Notes under the pieces: model-generated
Told to the model about the DNA's origin: nothing
The model's input: only the letters and a program-made list of their open reading frames with translations
Databases searched by the model: none
Shown here: positions 38,853-48,081 of the stretch, piece after piece
Position numbering within the stretch: the stretch's first letter is position 1
How the letters are laid out: every line of letters begins with the position of its first letter
Program-made: the position numbers and the translations under genes
Source: CAZUDO01 sp964618895
Lineage (GTDB): Bacteria; Desulfobacterota; Binatia; DP-6
Length of the DNA stretch: 57,917 bases
Reading direction: 5' to 3'
NCBI GenBank assembly: GCA_964618895.1
Contig: CAZUDO010000113.1
Coordinates: 1 to 57,917 of the forward strand

Positions 38853-39050
38853 GCCGTCCAGGCTCGCGCAAGGTACTGCTCGGGAAGCGGTCAGTCAAAC
38901 ACACGGCCGGGGAGCAGGGCAGGCCGCTGGCGGGTTGCCCGCCATGTTCGAGGCGCGTTATGGTCCGCCCTCGACGGTGAGATTCGCCGGCGGACACGAC
39001 CAGCGCACATGGGACCCCCACCCGAACGGTGATACCTCGGGGTGGCCCTG

Positions 39051-39830
39051 ATGTTGCTCGCCATCGACGTCAGCAACACCCACACCAAGGTCGGCGTCTA
39101 CGCCGGCACGACCCTGGCCCACCACTGGCGGCTGCAGACCGAGGCCGAGCGTACCGCCGACGAGTACGGCGTCTTCCTGCTCGGGCTCTTCCAGGCCGCG
39201 GGCGCCCGGGTGGCCGACATCAAGGGCGTCATCGTGGCCAGCGTCGTGCCGCCCATCAACCGCACGATCGACGAGCTGGGTCGCAAGTTCTTCGGGCAGG
39301 AACCGTTGCACGTCGGGCCGGGCATCAAGACCGGCATGCCCATCCTGTACGACAATCCCAAAGAGGTGGGCGCCGACCGCATCGTCAACTCCGTCGCCGC
39401 CTACGAGCGCATGCACAGCGCCTGCATCGTGATCGACTTCGGCACGGCCACCACCTTCGACTACGTGACCGCGCGCGGCGAGTACGCCGGCGGCGTGATC
39501 GTGCCCGGGGTCGGCATCTCGCTCGACGCGCTGACCACGCGCGCCGCCAAGCTGCCGCGCGTCGAGCTGGTGCGCCCGCCCAAGGTGGTGGGCAAGAACA
39601 CCGTCCACTCCATCCAGTCGGGCGTGATCAACGGCTACACGGCCCTGGTGGACGGGCTGGTCGAGCACATCCGCCGCGAGAACGACCCGCGCGCACGCGC
39701 GCTCGCCACCGGCGGCCTCGCGGCGCTCATCGCCCCGGAGTCGCACACGATCGAGTCCGTGGATGAGTTTCTGACCCTCGAAGGGCTCCGCATAATCTAC
39801 GAACGCAACGGAGGACGGGATGCCAGCTGA
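39051..39830 (+). CDS. coaX: Type III pantothenate kinase
   Basis: 259 residues of the ASKHA fold. The phosphate-1 motif is LLAIDVSNTHTKVGVY, then GADRIVNSVAAYERM, the phosphate-2/adenosine region CIVIDFGTATTFDYVT, and EYAGGVIVPGVGISLDALT. It phosphorylates pantothenate at the first step of coenzyme A synthesis, needing a monovalent cation. Ser-Asn-Thr-His replaces the more usual Gly-Asn-Thr-Asn in the first motif. ATG 39051 was chosen over GTG 39042. It overlaps the EF-G2-like gene by 11 bases, so they are co-transcribed. Confidence 0.94.
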   Translation: MLLAIDVSNTHTKVGVYAGTTLAHHWRLQTEAERTADEYGVFLLGLFQAAGARVADIKGVIVASVVPPINRTIDELGRKFFGQEPLHVGPGIKTGMPILYDNPKEVGADRIVNSVAAYERMHSACIVIDFGTATTFDYVTARGEYAGGVIVPGVGISLDALTTRAAKLPRVELVRPPKVVGKNTVHSIQSGVINGYTALVDGLVEHIRRENDPRARALATGGLAALIAPESHTIESVDEFLTLEGLRIIYERNGGRDAS

Positions 39831-41913
39831 CGAGGTGTTGAAGCTCCGCAACGTCGCCATCGTGGGGCAGGGGGGGACCGGCAAGACCACGGTCGCCGAT
39901 GGGCTCCTCTTCGCTGCCGGGGCCACCACGCGCCAGGGCCGGGTAGACGACGGCTCGTCCCACTTCGACGCCGACCCCGAGGAGGTGCGGCGCAAGAGCA
40001 CGCTCACCACCGGCCTCCATCACGCGAGCTGGAAGAAGCACGACCTGAACCTGCTCGACTGTCCCGGGTACTCGGCGTTCATCCACGACACGCGCAACTG
40101 CCTGCGCGCCGTCACCGGTGCCGTCTTCGTCCTCGGCTCGGGGGGGCACGAGGTGAAGGTCGAGGCCGAGAAGCTGTGGGCGTGGCTCGACGAGCTGGCA
40201 CTCCCGCGGGTGGCCTTCGTGACCCGCCTCGATCGCGAGCGTGCGTCGCTCGAGCACGCGCTCGAGGACCTGAAGACGCTTGGGGCCACGCCGGCCGTGC
40301 TGCACGTGCCGATCGGCGCCGAAGGCGAGTTCAAGGGCGTGGTGGACGTGCTCGCCGGGCGGGCGTACCTCTACCAGGGCGATGCCGGCACCGTGCAGGA
40401 GGGGCCCGTGCCGGCCGACCTCGCCGATGAGGTCACCATGGCCCGCGACCAGCTGGTCGAGGTGATCGCCGAGGCGAACGACGCCCTGCTCGAGAAGTAC
40501 CTGGAAGGGACCGAGCTGTCCGCCGACGAGCTGCGTGCCGGGCTGCGCGAGGGGACGCGCGCGTGCAAGGTCCTGCCCGTGCTGTGCGGCGCGGCCGGGC
40601 GTGCCATCGGCCTCCAGCCGCTGCTCGACGCCATCGTCGACCTGCTGCCGTCGCCCGCCGAGCTGCCGGCGTGGACGGGCGACAACCCGCGCACGGGCGA
40701 CCCCGTGGAGCGCGAGGCCGACCCCGCGGCGCCGTTCTCGGCCTTCGTGTTCAAGACCATCGTCGATCCGTTCGCCGGCAAGCTGTCGGTGTTGCGCGTG
40801 GTGTCGGGCAAGGTGCACGCGGACCTCAACTGCGTCAATACGGCGCGCGACTCGAAGGAGCGCATCGGCCACCCGCTCAAGCTCGAAGGCAAGAAGCAGA
40901 CGCAGGTCGCGCAGGCGGTGGCGGGTGACATCATCGCGGTCGCCAAGTTGAAGGACACCGCCGTCGGCGACACGCTGTGCGACGAGAAGGCGCCCATCGT
41001 CTACCCGCTCCTGCCCGACGCCCCGGCGGCGATCTCCTTCGCCCTCGAGCCGAAGACCAAGGGGGACGACGAGAAGGTCATGCAGGGTCTCCATCGGCTG
41101 ATGGAGGAGGACACGGCCCTGCGCGTGCATCGCGACGAGCAGACCAAGGAGTTCGTGGTCTCCGGGACCGGCCAGCTCCATCTCGAAGTCGTCGTCGAGC
41201 GCCTGAAGCGGAAGTTCGGCGCCGAGGTGGCGCTCAAGGCTCCCAAGGTGCCGTACAAGGAGACCATCCGCGGAACCGCCAAGGCGCAGGGCAAGCACAA
41301 GCGCCAGACCGGCGGGCACGGACAGTACGGCGACGCGTGGCTCGAGCTGTCGCCGCTGCCGCGCGGCACGGGCATCGAGTTCGACGATGCGATCGTCGGG
41401 GGGGTCATTCCGCGCAACTTCATCCCCGCGGTCGAGAAGGGCGTGCGCGAGCTGCTGCCGCACGGCATCCTCGCCGGCTATCCGATCGTCGACGTGAAGG
41501 TGAAGCTGTACGACGGCACGTACCACGACGTCGACTCGTCGGAGATGTCGTTCAAGATCGCGGCGTCCCTCGGCTTCAAGAAGGCCTTCGAGATGTGCAA
41601 GCCGGTGCTGCTCGAGCCCATCATGACCATCACCGTCACCGTGCCCGACGATTACATGGGCGACGTGATCGGCGACCTGAACAGCCGTCGCGGCAAGGTC
41701 CTGGGCGCCGAGCCCAAGGGCAACGGCCAGCAGGCGATCCGCGCGCACGTCCCCATGTCCGAAGTGCTGCGCTACGCCCCCGACCTGCGCTCCATGACCA
41801 GCGGCCGCGGCGACTTCGAGCTCGAGTTCTCGCGCTACGAGGAATGCCCGCCGCACATCGCGGAGAAGATCATCAAAGACGCGCAGGCGGCGCGGGCGGA
41901 ACGGCATGGGTGA
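39820..41913 (+). CDS. Elongation factor G-like protein (EF-G2 type)
   Basis: 697 residues with EF-G domains I-V. The P-loop is VGQGGTGKTT (residues 15-24). G3 reads DCPGYS, with Tyr84 in place of the catalytic His of DTPGH, and G4 reads TRLD (135-138) instead of NKxD. Domain IV has the GGHGQYGDAWLEL strand and domain V ends EPIMTITVTVPDDYMGDVIG. These changes fit the EF-G2 paralogue group rather than the housekeeping translocase. Its role (alternative translocation or ribosome rescue) is not established. GGAGGA lies upstream of ATG 39820. The next gene overlaps by eight bases. Confidence 0.92.
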   Translation: MPADEVLKLRNVAIVGQGGTGKTTVADGLLFAAGATTRQGRVDDGSSHFDADPEEVRRKSTLTTGLHHASWKKHDLNLLDCPGYSAFIHDTRNCLRAVTGAVFVLGSGGHEVKVEAEKLWAWLDELALPRVAFVTRLDRERASLEHALEDLKTLGATPAVLHVPIGAEGEFKGVVDVLAGRAYLYQGDAGTVQEGPVPADLADEVTMARDQLVEVIAEANDALLEKYLEGTELSADELRAGLREGTRACKVLPVLCGAAGRAIGLQPLLDAIVDLLPSPAELPAWTGDNPRTGDPVEREADPAAPFSAFVFKTIVDPFAGKLSVLRVVSGKVHADLNCVNTARDSKERIGHPLKLEGKKQTQVAQAVAGDIIAVAKLKDTAVGDTLCDEKAPIVYPLLPDAPAAISFALEPKTKGDDEKVMQGLHRLMEEDTALRVHRDEQTKEFVVSGTGQLHLEVVVERLKRKFGAEVALKAPKVPYKETIRGTAKAQGKHKRQTGGHGQYGDAWLELSPLPRGTGIEFDDAIVGGVIPRNFIPAVEKGVRELLPHGILAGYPIVDVKVKLYDGTYHDVDSSEMSFKIAASLGFKKAFEMCKPVLLEPIMTITVTVPDDYMGDVIGDLNSRRGKVLGAEPKGNGQQAIRAHVPMSEVLRYAPDLRSMTSGRGDFELEFSRYEECPPHIAEKIIKDAQAARAERHG

Positions 41914-42436
41914 TCCGGTGGACGATGCGGTCACGGAGATCGCCCGTAGCGTCGAGGCCGGCACGGACACGATCGCGGTGCCGGCCGGGTTGGTGCAGGA
42001 CCCGGCGCCGCCGGAGGCGCGCAGCCTGTTCGCGCAGATCGTCCTCATGACGGTGGCCGAGAAGGTGAAGCTCGCGCTGCGCGGCAATCAGGACGCGCGC
42101 AACATCCTGATCCGTGACGCCAACAAGCTGATCCGGCGCTGCGTGCTGAAGAACCCGCGCATCACCGACGGCGAGGTGGCGGCGCTGGCGGGCAACAAGT
42201 CGATAGACGAGGACCTGCTGCGCATGATCGGGGAGCAGCGGGAGTGGGTGCAGAAGTACGAAGTGCGGAAGGCGCTGACCATGAATCCGAAGACGCCGAC
42301 GATGCTGGCCATGCGGTTCGTGGGCACGCTGCTGGAGCGCGACCTGCGGCTCATCGCCCGCTCGAAGAACGTCCGCGACGCGGTGGCGTCGCAGGCGCGG
42401 CGGCTGGTGACGATGCGGGCGGAGCACAAGGGATAA
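41906..42436 (+). CDS. Conserved hypothetical protein downstream of EF-G2
   Basis: 176 residues, all helical. The central region LFAQIVLMTVAEKVKLALRG, then NILIRDANKLIRRCVLKNPR and EVRKALTMNPKTPTMLAMRF, resembles a HEAT-like or repeat-helical family seen beside translation genes in deltaproteobacteria, but I cannot name its function. It starts eight bases inside the EF-G2 gene, so it is translationally coupled. No signal peptide or membrane segment is seen. Confidence 0.75.
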   Translation: MGDPVDDAVTEIARSVEAGTDTIAVPAGLVQDPAPPEARSLFAQIVLMTVAEKVKLALRGNQDARNILIRDANKLIRRCVLKNPRITDGEVAALAGNKSIDEDLLRMIGEQREWVQKYEVRKALTMNPKTPTMLAMRFVGTLLERDLRLIARSKNVRDAVASQARRLVTMRAEHKG

Positions 42437-42560
42437 CGATCACGGATGCGCTGCCGCAGCACCCCGCGTACGCGCCGCTGCCATAGGCAGGCGGACCCCC
42501 ACCAGGAGCACCACCCGTCCGCGGCTCGGCTCGAGCCGGCCCGTCGACGGATTGAACCCC

Positions 42561-44150
42561 TCACTGTACATACCCCAAGGCACGCAGCTCCCGTTCCAGG
42601 CTCGGGCGGGGCGGCCCGGGCGACGCCTCCGCCGGCGCGGCGTGCTGGCGGGCCTGCCACCCGTCCAGGAAGCCCTCCAGCCGCGCGGCCTCCTCGGGAG
42701 AGCGGCTGAGGAGGTCGTCGTGCTCGCCCGGGTCGCTGTCCACGCGGTACAGCTCGCGTGCCCCGGCGCCTCGCTGGAAGGCGTCGACGTAGTAGAAGGA
42801 CCGCTGCGTGCGCAGCAGCTTCCATGGCCCCTGACGCACGGCCACCTGGTAGTTGCGCAACGCCTCGGCGATCAGGGGCGTCGTCCGCGCCGGCGCGCCG
42901 GCGGCCAGGAGATCGTGCCCCTGCATGGCGGGCGGCACGGGCACGCCGGTCAGGCCGAGGATGGTGGGGGCCACGTCGAGGCCGTCGGTCGGTTCGGGAT
43001 GCCGCGCCGGGGTGACCCGACCGGGCGCCCACACGATGAGCGGCACGCGCAGGTTCGGCTCGGTGAGGCCGAAGTGGTTGAACCACACGCCGTGCTCGCC
43101 GAGCGACTCGCCGTGGTCGGCGGTGACCACCACGATCGTGCGCTCGGCGATGCCGAGGCGCTCGAGCTCGGCACGCACCCGCCCCACCTCGCCATCGACG
43201 TACGCCACTTCGCCGGCGTACTGCGCCAGCGGGTAGCGCAGGTCGCGCACGCCATCGAGCCAGCCGGCGAGGCTCGCCCGCACGGGCAGGTCACGGCGCA
43301 CGGTGGCGGCCACGTCCGCCAGGCGCCGGCGCAGGTCGTCGACGGCGGGCCCGGGCACGACCTGCTGCAGGTCGACGGGGTAGAGGATGAGCTGCCGGAT
43401 GCGGCGGCCGGGCAGCCCGAGGTCGCGCTTGAGCGCCCGCACGGCGCGGGCCCGCCGGCCGAGCACCCGTGGCACGTCCTCGATGGCGTACAGGTCCCAG
43501 CCGAGCACGACCTGCTCCATGCCGCTCCCCGTCCGCGGGTCGCCGCGGTAGTAGGCGGTGTCGAACGGGGACGGCGGCGTGTAGGGCATGTGCGGATCCC
43601 AGTAGTGCACCCAGGCGAAGAACGGCTCGCGACAGACGCCCCGGAGCCAGCGGAAGAGCTGCCGGTTGGTCTCCGCCGCGCGGTAAGGCGCCGACATGCG
43701 GCGAGGCGCGCGGTACGTCTCCAGGCTCGGCAAGAGCGGTCCGAGCACGCCCTCCGGCCCGACGTGCTTGGCGCTCACGAAGGCGGCGGTGTGATAGCCG
43801 GCGTGCGCGAGCAGCTCGGGCAGCACGTCGACCCGCCGCCGTACGCGCGCGTCGTTGTGCCACACGCCGTGGGTCGAGAGCGGGGTGGAGCTCAGGATCG
43901 AGAGATGCGACGGCACCGTGATGTGCGTGACCGAGAACGCGTGCTCGAAGAGCGCGCCCTCCGCGGCCAGACGATCGAGCGCCGGGGTGCGCGCCGTCCG
44001 GCTGCCGTAGGCGCCGACGTGATCCGCCCGCAGCGTGTCGACGGTGATCAGGAGCACGTTCGGGCGGGCCGTGCCCGGCGGCGGCGTGCAGTCTCGGCGA
44101 CAGCCGGCGGCCAGCGCCAGCAGGGCGAGCGCGCCCGCCCGCCGGCTCAC
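42561..44150 (-). CDS. Alkaline-phosphatase-superfamily (sulfatase-like) lipoprotein
   Basis: 529 residues. The GTG start at 44150 gives a lipoprotein signal (GALALLALAAGC, Cys17). Superfamily motifs are NVLLITVDTLRADHVGAYGS with Asp38, HITVPSHLSIL with Thr78 at the nucleophile position, VVVTADHGESLGEHG and the C-terminal LRALGYVQ. Sulfatases need Cys or Ser in C/S-x-P-x-R; Thr here suggests a phosphodiesterase or phospho-transferase. Its stop side overlaps nothing; the start overlaps the corA stop by four bases. An exported role in glycan or lipid modification is inferred. Confidence 0.85.
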   Translation of the reverse strand: MSRRAGALALLALAAGCRRDCTPPPGTARPNVLLITVDTLRADHVGAYGSRTARTPALDRLAAEGALFEHAFSVTHITVPSHLSILSSTPLSTHGVWHNDARVRRRVDVLPELLAHAGYHTAAFVSAKHVGPEGVLGPLLPSLETYRAPRRMSAPYRAAETNRQLFRWLRGVCREPFFAWVHYWDPHMPYTPPSPFDTAYYRGDPRTGSGMEQVVLGWDLYAIEDVPRVLGRRARAVRALKRDLGLPGRRIRQLILYPVDLQQVVPGPAVDDLRRRLADVAATVRRDLPVRASLAGWLDGVRDLRYPLAQYAGEVAYVDGEVGRVRAELERLGIAERTIVVVTADHGESLGEHGVWFNHFGLTEPNLRVPLIVWAPGRVTPARHPEPTDGLDVAPTILGLTGVPVPPAMQGHDLLAAGAPARTTPLIAEALRNYQVAVRQGPWKLLRTQRSFYYVDAFQRGAGARELYRVDSDPGEHDDLLSRSPEEAARLEGFLDGWQARQHAAPAEASPGPPRPSLERELRALGYVQ

Positions 44151-45118
44151 AGCCAGCCGGCGCGCTTGAAGCGCCAGTAGAGCGTGCCGCAGGTGCCGAC
44201 GATCAGTGCCCACACCAGGGGGTACCCGTAGCGCCAGCGCAGCTCGGGCATGGCCTCGAAGTTCATGCCGTAGATGCCGGCGATGGCGGTCGGTACGCCC
44301 AGGATGGCGGCCCAGCCCGCGAGTTTCTTGGTCACCTCGTTCTGCCCGACCGAGATGAGGGACAGGTTGGCCTCCAGCGCCGTGGTGAGCAGCTCGCGCA
44401 GGGTGTCGACCGTCTCGTTGATCCGGATGACGTGGTCGTAGACGTCGCGGTAGTACACGCGCACGGCCTCCGGCACGAGGGTGTTGTCGAAGCGCACCAG
44501 CCGGTTGCACACCTCCATGAGCGGCGCCACGGCGCGCTTGAGCGCCACCAGGTCGCGCTTGAGCGCGTAGATGCGTTCGGCGATGCCCCGGTCGGTCCGC
44601 TCCCGGAAGATAGCCTCCTCGAGCGTACCGAGCTCGTCCTCGAGCGCGTCGATGATCGGGAAGTAGTTGTCGACCACGAAGTCCATGAGCGCGTACACCA
44701 CGAACCCGGGCCCCTTGCGGAGCAGCTCGGGCGAGCTCTCGCAGCGTGCCCGGACGGTGGTGTACGGCAGCGAGGCGCCGTGCCGGATCGACACCACGTA
44801 GCGCGGGCCGGCGAAGACGTGGGTCTCGCCGAACTCCATCTCGCCGCCGACGAGCTGGACGGTGCGCAGCACGAGAAACAGGCAGTCGCCGTACTCCTCC
44901 AGCTTGGGACGCTGGTGGGCGCGCAGCGCGTCCTCGATGGCCAGCTCGTGCAGGCCGAATTCTTCCTTTACCTGGGCGAGGAGCGCGGCGTCCGGCTCGT
45001 GCAGCCCGAGCCACAGGAAGCGGTCGGGCTCCCGTAACACCTCGCTGATGTCGGCGATCGACACCTCGGCCAGGCGCCGGCCGTCGGTGTAGGCGACGGA
45101 GTTCACCACCATGTCCAT
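44147..45118 (-). CDS. corA: CorA-type Mg2+/Co2+ transporter
   Basis: 323 residues. The long cytoplasmic helical domain is followed by two C-terminal membrane helices, with the selectivity motif YGMNFEAMPELRW between them, the GMN signature of CorA channels. Helices TVDTLRELLTTALEANLSLI lead into the membrane part. CorA channels admit magnesium. ATG 45118 follows AAGGGA by seven bases. It overlaps the lipoprotein gene by four bases and is divergent from the dioxygenase-like gene. Confidence 0.95.
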   Translation of the reverse strand: MDMVVNSVAYTDGRRLAEVSIADISEVLREPDRFLWLGLHEPDAALLAQVKEEFGLHELAIEDALRAHQRPKLEEYGDCLFLVLRTVQLVGGEMEFGETHVFAGPRYVVSIRHGASLPYTTVRARCESSPELLRKGPGFVVYALMDFVVDNYFPIIDALEDELGTLEEAIFRERTDRGIAERIYALKRDLVALKRAVAPLMEVCNRLVRFDNTLVPEAVRVYYRDVYDHVIRINETVDTLRELLTTALEANLSLISVGQNEVTKKLAGWAAILGVPTAIAGIYGMNFEAMPELRWRYGYPLVWALIVGTCGTLYWRFKRAGWL

Positions 45119-45148
45119 GGCGGGTCCCTTACTGGCAGAAGCCGCCGC

Positions 45149-46192
45149 GTGGTGCCAGAACGCGCGCGGTTGTCGGCCGCGTGTGGCTATGTCACAAGCG
45201 ACGGCGTGTGGGACGTGGTGCCGCACGACGTGCGGGCACGGGTGGTGGGCGCACGGAAGCGGATCAGGCGCCGGATGCGACGCGCGCTGTTCGGCGACCA
45301 GCCGAGCTGGCGGCGGCAGCCCGACGTGATGCCGTGGTTCGACCAGCCCGACGCCATGGCCGCGCTCGCCACGCGGGCCCGCACCCGCCAGGAAGCCGCT
45401 CTGCTCACGCAGTGGATCCGTGACGGCTACGTCATCCTGGACGACACCGCGCCGGCGGCGGACGTAGACGCCATGGTGGCCACGCTCGACCGACTGTGGG
45501 ACGCGCCCACGCCCACGCCGTGCCTGGAGCTGCTCGACCTGCGCGAACGCCCCGACGCGCCGGTGCGCACGCTGTCGCACGCGGCGCTCCTGGCCCTCGA
45601 CCCGGCGACGCGTGCACGCATGCGGGCGGCGTCCAACTGGCGCATCCACGGCTTTCCGGAGATCGACCCCGCCGCCCGACGGCTGTTCCGCAGCCCCCGG
45701 CTCCGGCAGGTTGCGAGCCTCCTCTTCGGCCGGCCCGCCCGGCCCCTGGCGGCGATCAACTTCATGGCCGGCAGCGAGCAGGCGCCGCATCAGGACATGG
45801 CGGTGTTCCACATCCATCCGCGCAACCATCTCCTCGGCGCGTGGATCGCGTGCGAGGACATCGCGCCCGACAGCGGGCCCCTGGTCGTCTACCCGGGCTC
45901 GCATCGCACGCCCTTCTTTCCGGGATTCGCCGACTATCCCCAGACCAACCTGCGCACCGTCGACAGCCCGACCCAGCTCGCCTACCGGGCGTATGTCGAC
46001 GCCCTGCTGCCGGGCTTCGCGCGCCGCGAGTTTCTCGCCCGCAAGGGCCAGGTGCTCTTCTGGCACGGCATGCTGATCCACGGCGGTGCCCCCGTGGCGC
46101 GGCGGGGCGCGCCCCGCCGGTCGATGGTCGTCCACTACGGCGTGCGCGGCGCCGATCGCCGCGACGAGGTCCGCGGCCCGTTCAACTGGTAG
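45149..46192 (+). CDS. Phytanoyl-CoA-dioxygenase-like Fe(II)/2-oxoglutarate protein
   Basis: Up to 347 residues. Double-stranded beta-helix motifs are HQDMAVFHIHPRNHLLGAWI (metal-binding His-x-Asp), DSGPLVVYPGSHRTPFFPGF and the distal His in LFWHGMLIHGGAP, followed by RSMVVHYGVR. These enzymes hydroxylate aliphatic substrates with 2-oxoglutarate; the substrate here is unknown, possibly a lipid or glycan. The start is uncertain: GTG 45149 leaves only 30 bases to corA, and an internal GTG at 45206 is plausible. The sulfatase-like gene follows after 13 bases. Confidence 0.82.
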   Translation: MVPERARLSAACGYVTSDGVWDVVPHDVRARVVGARKRIRRRMRRALFGDQPSWRRQPDVMPWFDQPDAMAALATRARTRQEAALLTQWIRDGYVILDDTAPAADVDAMVATLDRLWDAPTPTPCLELLDLRERPDAPVRTLSHAALLALDPATRARMRAASNWRIHGFPEIDPAARRLFRSPRLRQVASLLFGRPARPLAAINFMAGSEQAPHQDMAVFHIHPRNHLLGAWIACEDIAPDSGPLVVYPGSHRTPFFPGFADYPQTNLRTVDSPTQLAYRAYVDALLPGFARREFLARKGQVLFWHGMLIHGGAPVARRGAPRRSMVVHYGVRGADRRDEVRGPFNW

Positions 46193-46205
46193 GCATGCGT
46201 GGGCG

Positions 46206-48053
46206 ATGCGGGTGAGTCGACGCCTGATCGGCCTGGTCGTGATCGGAGCCTTCGGGTGGTGGTGGCTCGGCCCGAAGGCCACCACGCTGCCGTCGTCCGT
46301 TGCGGTCGTCGAGGTGGTCGACGACCTGACGACGCGCTTCGCTGGCGCGGTCGGCGATCCGGTGCGTGTGGGCGAGCTCCAGCCCGGCAGCTACCTGCGG
46401 GCAGGCGGGGTACGTCCGGCGCTGCTGGTGGAGCCGCGCGCTCGCGTGCGCGTTGCGGTCGCCGTCCCGCAGAACGCTGCGCTCCGCTTCGCCGTCGGCG
46501 TCGCCGGTCGTGGCCGGCGCGAGGCGCGTGCGAGCGGTGTCCGGTTCCGCGTGCGCGTCGACGGCGACGAGGTGTGGACGCGGGTCGTCAACCCGGCGGC
46601 CACGCGGACCGACCGGCGCTGGTTCGACGAGGCGGTGGTGCTCGATGCCTTCGCCGGCCGGACGATCGACCTTACGCTCGAGACCGAGGCCGTCCGCGAG
46701 GGCGTACCGCTCGCGGGCACGCCCGGATGGAGCCGGGTGCGCCTGGTGCAGCGGACGATGCACGCCCGGCAACCGGCGACGGCCGGCCCGAACGTCCTCG
46801 TGCTGGTGGTGGACACGCTGCGCGCCGACCGGCTCGGGGTGTACGGGGCGGTGCCGAGTCCGTCGCCCACGCTCGACGCGCTCGCGACCGGTGGGCTGGT
46901 GTTCGAGCGCGCCAGCGCGCAGTCGAGTTGGACGCCGCCGTCGGTGGCGTCGATCATGACGGGCGTGGAGCCGCGCGGGCACGGCGTCTTCGCCGAGGTC
47001 GGTGGCGGCGGGGTCCTGACCGATGCGTTCACCACCTGGGCCGAGGTCGCCGCCCGGGCCGGCATCACGACCGTGGGGGTGTCCGCGAACCCCCTCGTCT
47101 CCGAGGCCACCAATCTGACGCAGGGCTTCGAGACCTTCGTCGAGCTGCCCTGGGATGCGGAGCGGCGCACCTGGGCAGATGCCGCGCGCGTGAACGACGC
47201 CTTTCTCGTCTGGCTCGAGGAACACCGCGGGGTCCGCTTCGTCGGCTATCTCCACTACATGGAGCCGCACGAGCCGTACGGTGCTGCGCTCGCGGTGCGG
47301 CCGGCGCCGCCGCCGGGAGTCCGCCCCGCCGTTGCCGAGGGGCGCGTCCGTCAGCTGGCCCGGAAGGTCAACCGGGGCCAGGCCGCCCCGCTGTCGGCGC
47401 CAGAGCTGGGGTACGTCCGTCGCCTGTACGACGCCGACGTGCAGGCATGGGACGGCGCCCTCGCCCGCCTGCTCGCCGGCCTCGACCGCGCCGGTGTCCG
47501 CGAGTCGACCCTCGTCCTGGTCACCGCCGATCACGGCGAAGAGTTCCAGGAGCATGGGCGCCTGAATCACGGGTCCCACCTCTACGACGAGTCTCTGCAC
47601 GTTCCCCTGGTGCTCGTGGGTCCGGGCATCCCGGCGGGCCGGCGGACGGACGAGGTGCAGGGCATCGATGTCCTGCCGACCGTGCTCCACCTGCTCGGCA
47701 GCCCGCCGCCGGAGGGCCTGCGCGGGCGGAACATCTCTACGCCGGGACGACCCCCCCGGGTGGTCTCCGAGACGACGTGCGGGATCGGGCCGGAGGGCGC
47801 CCCCATGCGCCTGGTCGCGCTCCGGGACTCGGGCTGGAAGCTCATCCACGCCCCGGCGCTCGGCCGCTTCGAGCTCTACGACCTGGCGCGGGATCCGGGG
47901 GAACAGGTCGATCGGTGGGGCGCCGACGGTCCGGGCGCGACGCTGGTGGCGACCCTGGCCGCGTGGGAGGCGGCGCAGCCACCGCTGCCCGTCGCCGGTG
48001 CGCCGGACGCCACCGTACGCGAGCGCCTGCGGGCCCTCGGGTACGTCGAGTAG
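46206..48053 (+). CDS. Alkaline-phosphatase-superfamily protein with N-terminal beta domain
   Basis: 615 residues. An uncleaved signal anchor (RLIGLVVIGAFGWWWLGPKA) is followed by a 160-residue beta-sandwich domain, then the catalytic domain: NVLVLVVDTLRADRLGVYG with Asp203, SSWTPPSVASIMTG with Thr243 as candidate nucleophile, LVTADHGEEFQEHGRLNHG and the end LRALGYVE. It lacks the C/S-x-P-x-R sulfatase motif. It is a paralogue of the convergent gene at 48082-50004, including the N-terminal domain. It is probably exposed to the periplasm and acts on surface polymers. Confidence 0.88.
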   Translation: MRVSRRLIGLVVIGAFGWWWLGPKATTLPSSVAVVEVVDDLTTRFAGAVGDPVRVGELQPGSYLRAGGVRPALLVEPRARVRVAVAVPQNAALRFAVGVAGRGRREARASGVRFRVRVDGDEVWTRVVNPAATRTDRRWFDEAVVLDAFAGRTIDLTLETEAVREGVPLAGTPGWSRVRLVQRTMHARQPATAGPNVLVLVVDTLRADRLGVYGAVPSPSPTLDALATGGLVFERASAQSSWTPPSVASIMTGVEPRGHGVFAEVGGGGVLTDAFTTWAEVAARAGITTVGVSANPLVSEATNLTQGFETFVELPWDAERRTWADAARVNDAFLVWLEEHRGVRFVGYLHYMEPHEPYGAALAVRPAPPPGVRPAVAEGRVRQLARKVNRGQAAPLSAPELGYVRRLYDADVQAWDGALARLLAGLDRAGVRESTLVLVTADHGEEFQEHGRLNHGSHLYDESLHVPLVLVGPGIPAGRRTDEVQGIDVLPTVLHLLGSPPPEGLRGRNISTPGRPPRVVSETTCGIGPEGAPMRLVALRDSGWKLIHAPALGRFELYDLARDPGEQVDRWGADGPGATLVATLAAWEAAQPPLPVAGAPDATVRERLRALGYVE

Positions 48054-48059
48054 ATGGGT

Positions 48060-48081
48060 GTCCCGGCGACCGCGCCGGGAC
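48060..48081. terminator. Bidirectional terminator hairpin
   Basis: GTCCCGGCG (48060-48068) pairs exactly with CGCCGGGAC (48073-48081), loop ACCG, filling the whole 28-base gap between the two convergent paralogues. No T tract. Confidence 0.55.

Noticed and set aside
42437..42560. Gap after the EF-G2 operon examined for RNA genes
   Set aside because: No tRNA cloverleaf, rRNA or hairpin of note was seen.
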